Assembly: GCA_015064695.1 (NCBI GenBank)
Contig: SVRS01000005.1
Coordinates: 24,709-88,708, forward strand
Source: Oscillospiraceae bacterium
Lineage (GTDB): Bacteria; Bacillota; Clostridia; Oscillospirales; CAG-272
DNA: 64,000 nucleotides
Direction: 5' to 3'
Shown: positions 50,812-59,491 of the stretch, piece by piece
Numbering within the stretch: the stretch's first letter is position 1
How the letters are laid out: every line of letters begins with the position of its first letter
Made by a program: the position numbers and the translations under genes
Notes under the pieces: generated by a model
What the model was told of the DNA's origin: nothing
Seen by the model: the letters and a program-made list of their open reading frames with translations, nothing else
The model's database searches: none

Positions 50812-52592
50812 AAAACAGATACCATACCCTCATTATCGGAACGGGCTGCGCGGGATTCAATGCGGCGGACAAGCTGTACGACCTGGGGATTGCAGATATC
50901 GCCATCATTACAGAGGGACGGCTCATGGGCACCTCCCGTAATACGGGAAGCGACAAGCAAACCTACTATAAGCTTTCTCTTTGCGGCTCAGAGGGGGACA
51001 GCGTGCGGGAAATGGCGGCTACCCTGTATTCGGGGGGCGGTGTCATGGGTGAGCACGCCCTCTGCGAAGCGGCCTATTCCACCCGATGCTTCATGCGCTT
51101 GGTGGAACTGGGTGTCCCCTTTCCCACCAACGAATACGGCGAGTACGCCGGATATAAAACCGATCACGACCCCCGAAGCCGTGCCACCTCCTGCGGACCG
51201 CTGACCTCAAAATATATGACCGAGGCGTTGGAGAAATCGGTCACGAAAAAGGGAATCGAGATCATCGACCATCAGCGAGTAATCCGCATCCTCCACGACG
51301 GGGAGGCTGTGACGGGATTGGCTTGCGTGTCCACCGAAACCGGGGAATGCTCGATCATCTCCTGTCAGAATATCATTCTCTGTACGGGAGGTCCTGCGGG
51401 AATTTATATGAACACCGTCTACCCCGAAAGCCAGCACGGAGCCACCGGCCTTGCCATCGAGGCAGGGGTATCCCTTTCCAATATGGAGGAATGGCAGTAC
51501 GGAATCGCCAGCACCCAATTCCGCTGGAATCTGTCGGGAACCTATCAACAGGTCTTGCCCCGCTATGTTTCGGTGGATAAGGAAGGAAACGAACGGGAAT
51601 TTCTTTACGACGCCTTGGAGGATGCGTCCCTCGGACGGATTTTTCTGAAGGGATATCAATGGCCCTTCGATACTCGTAAGGTGGATGGTTCCTCTCGGAT
51701 CGATTTGTTGGTCGCTGCCCAGATCAAACAGGGAAATCGGGTTTTTTTGGACTATACCCGCAATCCAAAAGGATTGGAAAGGGGTTTTTCGGTTCTCCCC
51801 GCTGAGGCTTATGCCTATCTGGAGCGTTCGGATGCCCTCTTTGGGACTCCCATAGACAGACTGGCCAAAATGAATCGGGGAGCGATTGAGCTATACGCCG
51901 CTCACGGCATTGACTTGTATTCCGAGCCGTTGGAGATTGCCGTTTGTGCCCAGCACTGCAATGGCGGCGTAACCGTGGATCAGAACTGGCAGACCGAGCT
52001 TGCGGGTCTGTACGCCGCAGGTGAGGCAGCGGGGACGTTTGGGGTATATCGCCCGGGCGGAAGCGCCCTTAACTCCACCCAAGTGGGCAGCTTGCGCGCG
52101 GCGGAGCATATCGCGGCACTGGGAGATCACCCCCGTCCCGAGCCTGCATATACCCTGCCGCCCCTCTGCCGAGGGGATTACCGCGTTCCCGCAATCCGTA
52201 GCCGTTTTCAAGCCGAAATGAGCCGCGTAGCCGATTTTGACAGAAGTATGGACGGAATGAAACGTTTACTGGTGGAGGTGAGCCGTCTTTGCGAGGACTT
52301 TTTCGATACGGTTACTATTGAGAACGAAACACAAACCGCCGAGGCATTCAAGCTGTACGATATGCTCGTGACCCAGAGATCTGTGCTGTCGGCTATGATC
52401 TGCTCTGCCGAGGCCATCGGCACTCACGGCTCCGCCCTGGTGGGCTGTACGCCCGATCAGAGTGGCGGAATCCCTCGTAGTACCCGAACCGTGACGGTGG
52501 GGAACCATTCCGAGCAAAAGCCTGTATCCCCCATGCCGAGCCCCGAATTGTGGTTTGAGACCCTACTCGCCCGAAAAAGCTACGTGGTGTAA
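50808..52592 (+). CDS. FAD-binding fumarate reductase-like flavoprotein
   Basis: This 594-residue protein begins HTLIIGTGCAGFNAADKL, the FAD-binding Rossmann motif, and carries NIILCTGGPAGIYMNT near residue 198, ATGLAIEAGVSLSNMEEWQ and LAGLYAAGEAAGTFGVYRPGGSALN near 400. These belong to the succinate dehydrogenase/fumarate reductase flavoprotein and L-aspartate oxidase group. No heme or Fe-S partner gene is adjacent apart from the Fe-S motif in the OYE protein. No signal peptide. Possible role: reduction of an unsaturated carboxylate or electron supply to the OYE enzyme. Confidence 0.88.
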   Translation: MKNRYHTLIIGTGCAGFNAADKLYDLGIADIAIITEGRLMGTSRNTGSDKQTYYKLSLCGSEGDSVREMAATLYSGGGVMGEHALCEAAYSTRCFMRLVELGVPFPTNEYGEYAGYKTDHDPRSRATSCGPLTSKYMTEALEKSVTKKGIEIIDHQRVIRILHDGEAVTGLACVSTETGECSIISCQNIILCTGGPAGIYMNTVYPESQHGATGLAIEAGVSLSNMEEWQYGIASTQFRWNLSGTYQQVLPRYVSVDKEGNEREFLYDALEDASLGRIFLKGYQWPFDTRKVDGSSRIDLLVAAQIKQGNRVFLDYTRNPKGLERGFSVLPAEAYAYLERSDALFGTPIDRLAKMNRGAIELYAAHGIDLYSEPLEIAVCAQHCNGGVTVDQNWQTELAGLYAAGEAAGTFGVYRPGGSALNSTQVGSLRAAEHIAALGDHPRPEPAYTLPPLCRGDYRVPAIRSRFQAEMSRVADFDRSMDGMKRLLVEVSRLCEDFFDTVTIENETQTAEAFKLYDMLVTQRSVLSAMICSAEAIGTHGSALVGCTPDQSGGIPRSTRTVTVGNHSEQKPVSPMPSPELWFETLLARKSYVV

Positions 52593-52694
52593 ATAAATGG
52601 CGGGCTTCTCTTGTCCGTATGAGGGATCCCAGAAAACGCTTAAAGCTATGGCGTGACCGCGCCCTATTATGATCTCAATTTTGGAGGAATTAAG

Positions 52695-55139
52695 ATGAAA
52701 AAAATGATTCAAATCAGGAAACTGTTTATTTGCCTGCTGGTGTGCAGTATGTGTGTTCCCTTTTTCGCTTGCCGACAAAACACGACCCAAGAGCCTGAAT
52801 CCACAACCCAAAATACCATGGATGCGGTCGATTCTGAAAGCGAGAATCATTCCGAGCCTGTAACAGATGCCGCAACCGAGGGTGATTCCAAGGAGTCCTC
52901 CGTCGAGACGGAGACGGATACGGGTGAGCCTCCCGCGAATCCCGACGATTATATTAACCTGATGAGCGGCGGTAAATTCCGCTACTCGCTGATTGCCGCG
53001 GAAGACACGTATGGGAGCGTGTTCGGCTTGCACCTGCAACAGTATTTGGCAGATCACGGCATCCGAATCCGAAGTCCCAAGCGCGTAGGATCGGGGGATC
53101 GCGAGAGCTACGAGATCTACATTGGCCGGGCTGACGGCTTCCCGGAGGACGCCATGACGGGGATCCAATTGGACAAATTGGGCCTGAACGGCTTTGCGAT
53201 TCAGGTCTACGGAAACAACATCCTCCTGTGTGCGTCTAACGACAACGGCCTTATGCTGGCGTGCGAGCATATGCGAGATCATTTCCTGGATCTGGACGGG
53301 GGAAACACCTTCATTCCCAAGGATTATTTCTATGTTTCCAGCAACGGCTTGTATTTGACGGAATTTTTGCTTGCGGATAAGGCTATTTCGGAGTATACCT
53401 TGACCTGTGACGAGGGCATGGAGGAGCCTGCCACGTATATTGCGGAGTTGGTGTACGAGAAATGCGGAGTACGACTCGGATCGAACGAGGAAGGGAAGAA
53501 GCAAATCCGCCTGACCGCCGACGGTGCGGCAGAAGGGGAGATCTCCGCGCGCTTTGAAAACGGCGATCTGCTTATCCGCGCCGCAGATGCAAGTGCCATG
53601 AAAAAGGCTGTGGTCTGCTTCTGGTTTGAGAATATTGCCACCGCCACCTCTACGTTTGCCCTGGATGGCAATTTCTCCTATACCCGTGATCTGACTCAAA
53701 CCGTATTCTACAGCGATTTCAACGTGACCCAATCTGAAAACGTCTGTTGCATGGACGAGCTGATCACCGTCCATAACTACGCCAACGAGCATGGCTACAA
53801 GGTCTTTGCGGACTACGGTGCGAAATATTATATCTCCTCTACGGGCAAAACCGTCCCGATCAAAACCGACGTAGAGTGGGGGAATGCGGAAATCACCATT
53901 GACGACTCGGTAGTGGACGTAAACGGACGCGGGAACTGGATCTTCACGGTTCAATCTGATTATACCGGTTACACGATTGATAATCTTCAAACCATTCGCC
54001 GTGATATGAACAATTTGGGAATCACCCTGCCTCAGAAGAGCATCGTTACCTTTTACGATTCTAACACGATGCACTATATCCGCAAAGGCGAGAACGCCAA
54101 TAGTGGATCCGTCAAGACCGATTCCATCGTGGTGGATACCGATGGCTCCATTGATATGGATGCGCCCATCATGTGGGATTTCGATACCATTACCTCGATT
54201 CACGTGCTTCCTTTGGATGAAACGAAAATAACGGTGAGCGGCGGCATATTCACGACCGTGGCCAATCAGGCTCCCCGCGAATACACCTACTATTCCCGCG
54301 GCATCCGGATCACACGCTCCAACGTGGATATCCGAAATATCAGGCATGAGATCATTGGAGAGGGCGATTCGGGCGCTCCTTATGCGGGATTTCTCAGCCT
54401 GGCGAATTGCGCATATGTCCACGTAGAAAACTGCCTGCTCTCTACGCATAAGACGTATACGCTCCTCCAAAACACCTCGAACTCCATGGGCTCCTACGAT
54501 ATCCATATGGCTTATACCATTTCGGTCACATTCAAGGGCTGCGGAGAATTGACCGGTATTACCGACGAGACCAGGTGGGGTATTACCGGCACGGATTATT
54601 GCAAAAATTCCATTTATGACGGATGCGCGTTCTCTCGCGTAGATGCTCATCGTGGTGTAGCCAACGCAACCATTCGAAATTCGGTAATCGGACGGTGGGG
54701 GGCGCACCTTACGGGTTACGGAACTCTGCTGATCGAAAATTCTGTATTCTTTACCGATCACATAGTCTCTCTCCGCGGCGATTACGGAAGCCCTTGGGAG
54801 GGTGACGTGATCATCAAAAACTGCCGCATCAGCCCCGCCACGATGACCCAGGACGCATACCTGATCACGGGTGTGAACGACGGCACCCATAATTTCGGCT
54901 ACGATTGCTATATGCCCATTCACGTGGAGATCGACGGCTTGAGGATCGACACCCGGGGGAAAACCTACGTTATGGCCGATTTGAATCCGAGCTGTCATAG
55001 TGAGGATTACACACCGGAATACAACTATTTTGTCACCGAAAAGATAACCGTAAAGAATTTTATTTCCAATTCTGACGAGGATATTTTGCTGAGCCCCAAC
55101 ATGATCCTCTTTGCAGATACGGAGTTTGTGATTGAATAA
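52695..55139 (+). CDS. Lipoprotein with right-handed beta-helix region
   Basis: This 814-residue protein has a lipoprotein signal (hydrophobic residues 8-24 ending VPFFAC, Cys27 or so) and a Ser/Thr/Glu-rich linker to about residue 85. Residues 85-330 resemble the beta domain that precedes DUF4838 or GH67-like enzymes. Residues 450-760 show short repeats typical of a parallel beta-helix (GIRITRSNVDIRNIRHEIIG, FLSLANCAYVHVENCLLS, ATIRNSVIGRWGAHLTGYGTLLIENSVFF). Likely a surface carbohydrate-binding or lyase-like protein. Start at 52695 follows GGAGG. A solute-binding lipoprotein gene follows. Confidence 0.8.
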   Translation: MKKMIQIRKLFICLLVCSMCVPFFACRQNTTQEPESTTQNTMDAVDSESENHSEPVTDAATEGDSKESSVETETDTGEPPANPDDYINLMSGGKFRYSLIAAEDTYGSVFGLHLQQYLADHGIRIRSPKRVGSGDRESYEIYIGRADGFPEDAMTGIQLDKLGLNGFAIQVYGNNILLCASNDNGLMLACEHMRDHFLDLDGGNTFIPKDYFYVSSNGLYLTEFLLADKAISEYTLTCDEGMEEPATYIAELVYEKCGVRLGSNEEGKKQIRLTADGAAEGEISARFENGDLLIRAADASAMKKAVVCFWFENIATATSTFALDGNFSYTRDLTQTVFYSDFNVTQSENVCCMDELITVHNYANEHGYKVFADYGAKYYISSTGKTVPIKTDVEWGNAEITIDDSVVDVNGRGNWIFTVQSDYTGYTIDNLQTIRRDMNNLGITLPQKSIVTFYDSNTMHYIRKGENANSGSVKTDSIVVDTDGSIDMDAPIMWDFDTITSIHVLPLDETKITVSGGIFTTVANQAPREYTYYSRGIRITRSNVDIRNIRHEIIGEGDSGAPYAGFLSLANCAYVHVENCLLSTHKTYTLLQNTSNSMGSYDIHMAYTISVTFKGCGELTGITDETRWGITGTDYCKNSIYDGCAFSRVDAHRGVANATIRNSVIGRWGAHLTGYGTLLIENSVFFTDHIVSLRGDYGSPWEGDVIIKNCRISPATMTQDAYLITGVNDGTHNFGYDCYMPIHVEIDGLRIDTRGKTYVMADLNPSCHSEDYTPEYNYFVTEKITVKNFISNSDEDILLSPNMILFADTEFVIE

Positions 55140-55215
55140 TACCACCATTTTCGAATCTGCCGAAAAGCGGTGTGTGCCGGGATCCGGATAACAAAAATTT
55201 GGAGGGACTGTGGAA

Positions 55216-56673
55216 ATGAAAGTGAAAAAAAAGGTAGCGTTTCTTCTGGCAGGGTTCATGCTTCTGTCGTTGGCTGCTTGCGGCAATTCTCCCGAAACCG
55301 AAGGACCGTCATCGTCAGAGCAAAACTCCGCTTCCGTTGCTGAAACCGATGCCGAAGAGGTCGTTTTTCCGGACATCAAAAAGCAGAACTACAACGGTGA
55401 GAGCTTTCGGATGATCGGGATTCGGGAAGCCGGTATTTGGGCATATGGGGAAGGTTATAATTCCGGGAAAAATCAGGTATTGAACGATACGCTTTATGAA
55501 ATGAACACCATGGTGGAGGATTATCTGGGTATCAGCATCGAATATGATTACGTACAACACATCACCGGGGAGAGCGTTGTTTTTGATCGGGTGAAGCCTC
55601 TCGTTATGGCCGGAGACGATACGTATCAGCTCTGCATTCTTCCTGCATATCGAAACATAGCGTCCTTCGTAATGCAGGATTGCGTCATGGATTTCTATGA
55701 GCTTGAAGGCTTGAATTTCGACCGGCCTTACTGGAAGCGAGACGTGATCGAATCTCTCAAAATCGGGGATCATGCGTACATCGCAACGGGGGATCTTTGT
55801 TACTATCAAGTCTACCCCATCTACTGTAATAAGGATTTATTGGCCACGGTTGGCCGTGAGATTCCTTATGATAAGGTGCGCAACGGCACGTGGACCCTGG
55901 ATGAATTTCTGGCACTCTCCACAGATCTGTACGCTGACAATGGAAACGGTGCCGTCGATAACCGGGATACCTTTGGGTACACGGCCGTCTGTGACATGAA
56001 CATCAATAGCTTTATGCAAGCCTCCAATATATACGTCGTGACGCGCCATGATGACGGTTCGTTCGAGTTTTCACTCTATAATGACCGCATGATCAATCTC
56101 TACGATAAGATTTATGCTTGGTCGAAAAACGAGAGTGTGTATATGTGGGGGTGGGGAGATGAGATCAACCAGACCGAGAATGTTGTCGTGGATTTTCTGG
56201 ATAATCGTACCTATTTCACGCAAGAGGTGCTAGATACTCAATTTCTGAGCGCTGACTTTGATTTCGGTATTCTTCCTCTTCCCAAATATGAGGCGGCGCA
56301 AGAAAAATACGCCCATGTGAATTGGGGTGATAACCTGGTCGTTCCATGCACCGTGAAAAATACGGCCATGGTCAGCCAGGCTTTGGAGCTGATGAGCTAT
56401 TATTCCAGAGTGATGGTCATGCCGAAATACTACGACGGCGTGCTGGAGCTGCGCGTTTCCGATGCGCCCGATGATCGAGAAATGGTAGAGCTGATTTTTG
56501 ATACGGTCGTATTCGATCCCGGTATTGCCTATTGTGACGGAAATACCCAATTGTTCAATCTGGTTTATCTCCCGAACACATGTATTCTTTCCAATCAGAA
56601 AAGTATAGCCTCTTATTATGCAAGCAACGAACGCGGCGCGCTGCATTACCTTACGAAAAGAATTTACGGGTAA
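55216..56673 (+). CDS. Extracellular solute-binding lipoprotein, ABC type, orphan
   Basis: This 485-residue protein has a lipoprotein signal ending LSLAAC (Cys near residue 22) and an acidic linker. The body is of the family 1 (sugar) solute-binding kind, with GTWTLDEFLALSTDLYADNG near residue 225, NDKDLL-like YPIYCNKDLLATVG and DFGILPLPKYEAAQEKY near 350. It would capture oligosaccharides at the cell surface, but no ABC permease or ATPase genes are nearby. ATG at 55216 has GGAGGG at good spacing; the GTG at 55210 is too close. Confidence 0.85.
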   Translation: MKVKKKVAFLLAGFMLLSLAACGNSPETEGPSSSEQNSASVAETDAEEVVFPDIKKQNYNGESFRMIGIREAGIWAYGEGYNSGKNQVLNDTLYEMNTMVEDYLGISIEYDYVQHITGESVVFDRVKPLVMAGDDTYQLCILPAYRNIASFVMQDCVMDFYELEGLNFDRPYWKRDVIESLKIGDHAYIATGDLCYYQVYPIYCNKDLLATVGREIPYDKVRNGTWTLDEFLALSTDLYADNGNGAVDNRDTFGYTAVCDMNINSFMQASNIYVVTRHDDGSFEFSLYNDRMINLYDKIYAWSKNESVYMWGWGDEINQTENVVVDFLDNRTYFTQEVLDTQFLSADFDFGILPLPKYEAAQEKYAHVNWGDNLVVPCTVKNTAMVSQALELMSYYSRVMVMPKYYDGVLELRVSDAPDDREMVELIFDTVVFDPGIAYCDGNTQLFNLVYLPNTCILSNQKSIASYYASNERGALHYLTKRIYG

Positions 56674-56684
56674 ACCATATCCTC

Positions 56685-56713
56685 TTTACTTTTTCGGAAT
56701 TTTATGGTATAAT
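56685..56713 (+). promoter_or_regulatory. Promoter of the CE15-like gene
   Basis: TTTACT at 56685-56690, a 17-bp spacer and TATAAT at 56708-56713. Confidence 0.75.
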
Positions 56714-56772
56714 CTATTACGCAATATAGTGTGCGCCGTGAATTGTACGGAAGAGCACCCAAGAAAGGATCT

Positions 56773-57816
56773 ATGCATATGCTGAAACAAATATTGGCCG
56801 ACCGTGGAGTTCCTGCTCTTCTGCCCCGTGCGGAGATGCTGGAGATCATGCAGCGCGAGGTTTACGGCTACCTCCCTCCCAAGCCCGACACCCTGGAATG
56901 GACGGTACAGGAGAAGTATATCCCGAATTTCTGCGCGGGGAAGGTCACCTCCCAGCGCGTTGAGCTTACGGCTAAGCTGGGTGAAAAGAGCTTTACGTTT
57001 CCGTTTGTGGCCGTGATCCCCGTGTCGGACGGCCCTCATCCCTTCTTTATTCACATCAATTTCCGCCCCGACGTGCCCGATCGGTACATGCCCACCGAGG
57101 AGATCACCGACAACGGCTTTGCGGTGCTGTCCTTCTGCTACAACGACGTGACTACCGATAACAACGATTTCACCGACGGCCTGGCGGGCGTTCTCTACGA
57201 GAACGGCGAGCGCGGTGACCGCGATGCGGGGAAGATCGCCATGTGGGCCTGGGCGGCTCAGCGGGTGCTGGACTACGCCGAGCAGGAGCCTCGCCTGGAT
57301 AAAACCTGCGTGACAGTCTGCGGCCATTCGCGTTTGGGTAAGACCGCCCTGTTCTGCGGTGCCACCGACGACCGCTTTACCTTCGCATATTCCAACGATT
57401 CGGGATGCAGCGGCGCAGCGATCACCCGCGATAAGGTGGGCGAGACGGTGGAGGTGATCTCCCGCGTATTCCCCCACTGGTTCTCCAAGAGCTACCGTCA
57501 GTACGCGAACCGCGAGCATGAGATGCCCTTCGATCAGCATTTCCTCATTGCCTCCGTGGCGCCCCGTTACGCTTACGTGGCCAGCGCGTGGGAGGATAGC
57601 TGGGCAGATCCCGCCTCCGAGATGCTGTCCTGCGTGGCTGCCTCTCCCGCCTATGAGGTGCTGGGACTGGATGGCTTGATCTGTGAGGATCGCCTGCCTG
57701 TGAGCGGAGACCGCTGGCACGCAGGAAACGTCGGTTACCACCTCCGCGCGGGGGAGCATTACTTCGGCCGCGAGGATTGGAACACCGTGATGGATTTCAT
57801 TCGCAGTAAGCGGTAA
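56773..57816 (+). CDS. CE15-like alpha/beta-hydrolase (glucuronoyl esterase family)
   Basis: This 347-residue protein has the CE15-type nucleophile block CVTVCGHSRLGKTALFCGA near residue 190 (G-H-S-R-x-G-K) and the second-domain region RFTFAYSNDSGCSGAAITR. A candidate catalytic His is in RWHAGNVGYHLRAGEHYF near 325. CE15 enzymes cut ester links between glucuronoxylan and lignin, but distant relatives act on other esters. No signal peptide. The start at 56773 follows AGAAAGGA; an ATG two codons later is also possible. Confidence 0.8.
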   Translation: MHMLKQILADRGVPALLPRAEMLEIMQREVYGYLPPKPDTLEWTVQEKYIPNFCAGKVTSQRVELTAKLGEKSFTFPFVAVIPVSDGPHPFFIHINFRPDVPDRYMPTEEITDNGFAVLSFCYNDVTTDNNDFTDGLAGVLYENGERGDRDAGKIAMWAWAAQRVLDYAEQEPRLDKTCVTVCGHSRLGKTALFCGATDDRFTFAYSNDSGCSGAAITRDKVGETVEVISRVFPHWFSKSYRQYANREHEMPFDQHFLIASVAPRYAYVASAWEDSWADPASEMLSCVAASPAYEVLGLDGLICEDRLPVSGDRWHAGNVGYHLRAGEHYFGREDWNTVMDFIRSKR

Positions 57817-57904
57817 GCGGTTTCTCTCTGAATCGGAGATGGGCAAAAAAAGAGACGTTGTTTCTCTCTGCATTCTTAGCGGAGAATTGGCAGTCACAAA
57901 ATTT

Positions 57905-57930
57905 CGGCAGAGAACTTGTTTTCTCTGCCG
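57905..57930. terminator. Hairpin downstream of the CE15-like gene
   Basis: CGGCAGAGAA / TTCTCTGCCG with a 6-nt loop. It is followed by ATTTGTG, so terminator strength is doubtful. Confidence 0.5.
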
Positions 57931-57944
57931 ATTTGTGTTATACT
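57916..57944 (+). promoter_or_regulatory. Possible promoter with long structured leader
   Basis: TTGTTT, 17 bp, TATACT. It overlaps the hairpin at 57905-57930. If used, it gives a leader of almost 290 nt, containing two palindromic repeats, before the AT-rich gene at 58240. Confidence 0.45.
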
Positions 57945-57959
57945 GGGGCTAACAGAAAG

Positions 57960-58018
57960 CCTTCCTCCGAGATGCCATCCGCAAGCGGATGCGGTGGCAC
58001 GCGAAGCGTGACGGAAGG
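57960..58018. repeat. Three-way-junction palindromic repeat
   Basis: Outer CCTTCC/GGAAGG arms enclose hairpins CATCCGC/GCGGATG and CACGC/GCGTG. It looks like an intergenic repeat of the style found in gut Firmicutes. Confidence 0.65.
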
Positions 58019-58060
58019 AGCCTGCGTGACTTTAGCTTTGTGCTAACTTCATTGTAACGC

Positions 58061-58110
58061 GCTCTCCCTCAGTCGCCTACGGCGCCAGCTCCCTCCCGGA
58101 GGGAGCCTTA
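58061..58110. repeat. Palindromic intergenic repeat (CTCCCTC type)
   Basis: Contains GCTCTCCCTCAGTCGCC, a CGCC/GGCG palindrome and GCTCCCTCCCGGAGGGAGC, a perfect hairpin. From memory this type is common between genes in gut Firmicutes. Nothing else is seen in the 57817-58239 gap beyond the items listed. Confidence 0.65.
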
Positions 58111-58239
58111 AGATGTGCGTAACCTTAGGGGTATGGGCTTTGCCCTGTGCCGGCGTTGCTTGCAACGCTGTAATACAAAGGCGAAACTGGCGATAAAAAC
58201 AGAATGATAAATATGAATTTGAGAAACGGAGGGAATGTT

Positions 58240-58701
58240 ATGATTTTTGAATTTGGTAATTTTCGACTGGATATAGATGTCGAATCCACAAAAGCATTTT
58301 ATAGTAAACACGAAAAGACTGTTATTGAAGATTGTGGATGTGTTAATTGTCGAAATTATTATGAAGCAATCTCCATAGTTTCAGATAAAGTAAAAAACTT
58401 TTTCAATTCAATCGGAATAGACCCGCAAAAATCTCCCGAAGCAACATGGTGGGACACAAATGAAGATGGAGTCGCATATTATTCTATTATTTTTCATGTT
58501 GTTGGCACAATTATTAAGTCGGTTGATATATACAAGCCTGTTGGGGACGGCGGATATCAGTTAATTAACGAGAATTTCTATGAGATAGATAAGGGTTTTA
58601 AGGTTGGGTTTACTACAAAAGCTGTTCTTGTTGAAAAGGATTTTCCCCAGCCTTGTATACAGCTTGAAATAGAAGCTTACTTACCGTGGGTGATGAATTG
58701 A
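58240..58701 (+). CDS. AT-rich orphan gene: soluble protein of unknown function
   Basis: This 153-residue soluble protein starts MIFEFGNFRLDIDVESTKAF at 58240, behind GGAGGGAA. It has CGCVNCRNYYEA near residue 29 and a beta-rich remainder with WWDTNEDGVAYYSIIFHVVG. I do not recognise a named family; size and lone placement recall small immunity or antitoxin-like proteins, but that is a guess. Its base composition is much richer in A and T than its neighbours. The shared 24-nt motif begins at the base after the stop codon. Confidence 0.78.
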   Translation: MIFEFGNFRLDIDVESTKAFYSKHEKTVIEDCGCVNCRNYYEAISIVSDKVKNFFNSIGIDPQKSPEATWWDTNEDGVAYYSIIFHVVGTIIKSVDIYKPVGDGGYQLINENFYEIDKGFKVGFTTKAVLVEKDFPQPCIQLEIEAYLPWVMN

Positions 58702-58725
58702 CAAATTCCAATTTATCGAACAAAA
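58702..58725 (+). repeat. Shared 24-nt motif after AT-rich gene 2
   Basis: Begins CAAATTCCAATTTATCGA directly after the stop codon and matches 47572-47595 with one difference. A terminator follows. Confidence 0.7.
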
Positions 58726-58731
58726 TAACCG

Positions 58732-58758
58732 AACCCCGACAGATGTCGGGGTTATTTA
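58732..58758 (+). terminator. Terminator of AT-rich gene 2
   Basis: AACCCCGACA / TGTCGGGGTT with a 2-nt loop, followed by ATTTATTTG. Confidence 0.8.
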
Positions 58759-58785
58759 TTTGTTTACTGCGGAGCTTTTTTATCC

Positions 58786-58833
58786 GTAGGGGAGACCTGC
58801 GGTCTCCCGCGGGCGAACGCAGTTCGCCCCTAC
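58786..58833. repeat. 48-bp double-hairpin palindromic repeat, copy 2
   Basis: Identical over 48 bp to 46932-46979, with the same outer arms and inner hairpins. Confidence 0.92.
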
Positions 58834-58930
58834 TGTGTATTAGTGAAAGATTTTGCGATTTCCCCGCTAATTTTGCACGCCCTTTACACAGCGTCTCTTT
58901 TGAAATCGGGAAAGGGAAGTATCTCCAAAA

Positions 58931-58982
58931 TCAGAAATGACCCTTGATCACGCTTTTCACACGCAACCAAGGGTCATTTCTG
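58931..58982 (-). terminator. Hairpin ending the minus-strand transcript
   Basis: AGAAATGACCCTTG and CAAGGGTCATTTCT are perfectly complementary over 14 bp with a loop of about 22 nt, then GATTTTGG on the minus strand. Confidence 0.65.
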
Positions 58983-59348
58983 TTCGATCTTAGTATCTAA
59001 CATCATTTTTGGCTATCCTCCTATTCATGGTCTGTCTCTTGTCTGCTTCCATGCCCTTCTTGAAATACATCTTTCTTTCATTCATTTCTTTAACAAGAAT
59101 ACCGTTTGTTTTCTTTCAGGATGAGAGTTTTCAAAAGACGAGTGGTAAGTGACTTTTTTCCTCCTTCAACGTTCAGGGCGGCAAGGTCGTTCGCTTCTCA
59201 GGCCTTTTCAATATGTCTGCGTTCTTCCGTTGCTCGACCTCATCTTTCATGCAGTATCTTTTTTGTTCTGATGAAGACGGATCTTTTCGTTGTTGGTTGA
59301 ATCAAGTCGTTTGTCTTACTTTGCCATCGGACTGTACCTCCTTGATGT
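58931..59348 (-). ncRNA. Candidate non-coding or decayed minus-strand transcript
   Basis: A strong minus-strand promoter (59355-59383) and a terminator-like 14-bp hairpin at 58931-58982 bound about 420 nt without a sizeable open frame. Near the 5' end AAGGAGG is followed by ATG-GCA-AAG-TAA, a three-codon frame. Another AAGGAGG occurs midway, and a 31-codon frame (MNERKMYFKKG..., 58990-59085) lies near the end. This could be a small RNA, a run of tiny genes or a frameshifted relic. I cannot match a known RNA class. Confidence 0.4.
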
Positions 59349-59354
59349 GACTAT

Positions 59355-59383
59355 AGTATAGCATATTTTTTTCGAAAAAGCAA
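59355..59383 (-). promoter_or_regulatory. Promoter of the minus-strand candidate transcript
   Basis: On the minus strand TTGCTT (59383-59378), 17 bp, TATACT (59360-59355). Confidence 0.75.
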
Positions 59384-59456
59384 TAGCCAAAATAAACGAA
59401 ATATACAAAAAGTTTTTGTGTAACAGGTAGAAATTTGGATAATTGTTCTTTCCCTG

Positions 59457-59485
59457 TTGCATTTACAAGAAAAGTGTGCTATAAT
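59457..59485 (+). promoter_or_regulatory. Promoter with no gene downstream
   Basis: TTGCAT, 17 bp, TATAAT. A terminator begins only about 50 nt downstream, so the predicted transcript is about 80-90 nt. Confidence 0.75.
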
Positions 59486-59491
59486 AAAAGG

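Noticed and set aside
59106..59300. A 64-codon plus-strand frame in the non-coding gap
   Set aside because: It lacks a ribosome binding site and has a composition typical of non-coding sequence; signals in this region point to the minus strand.
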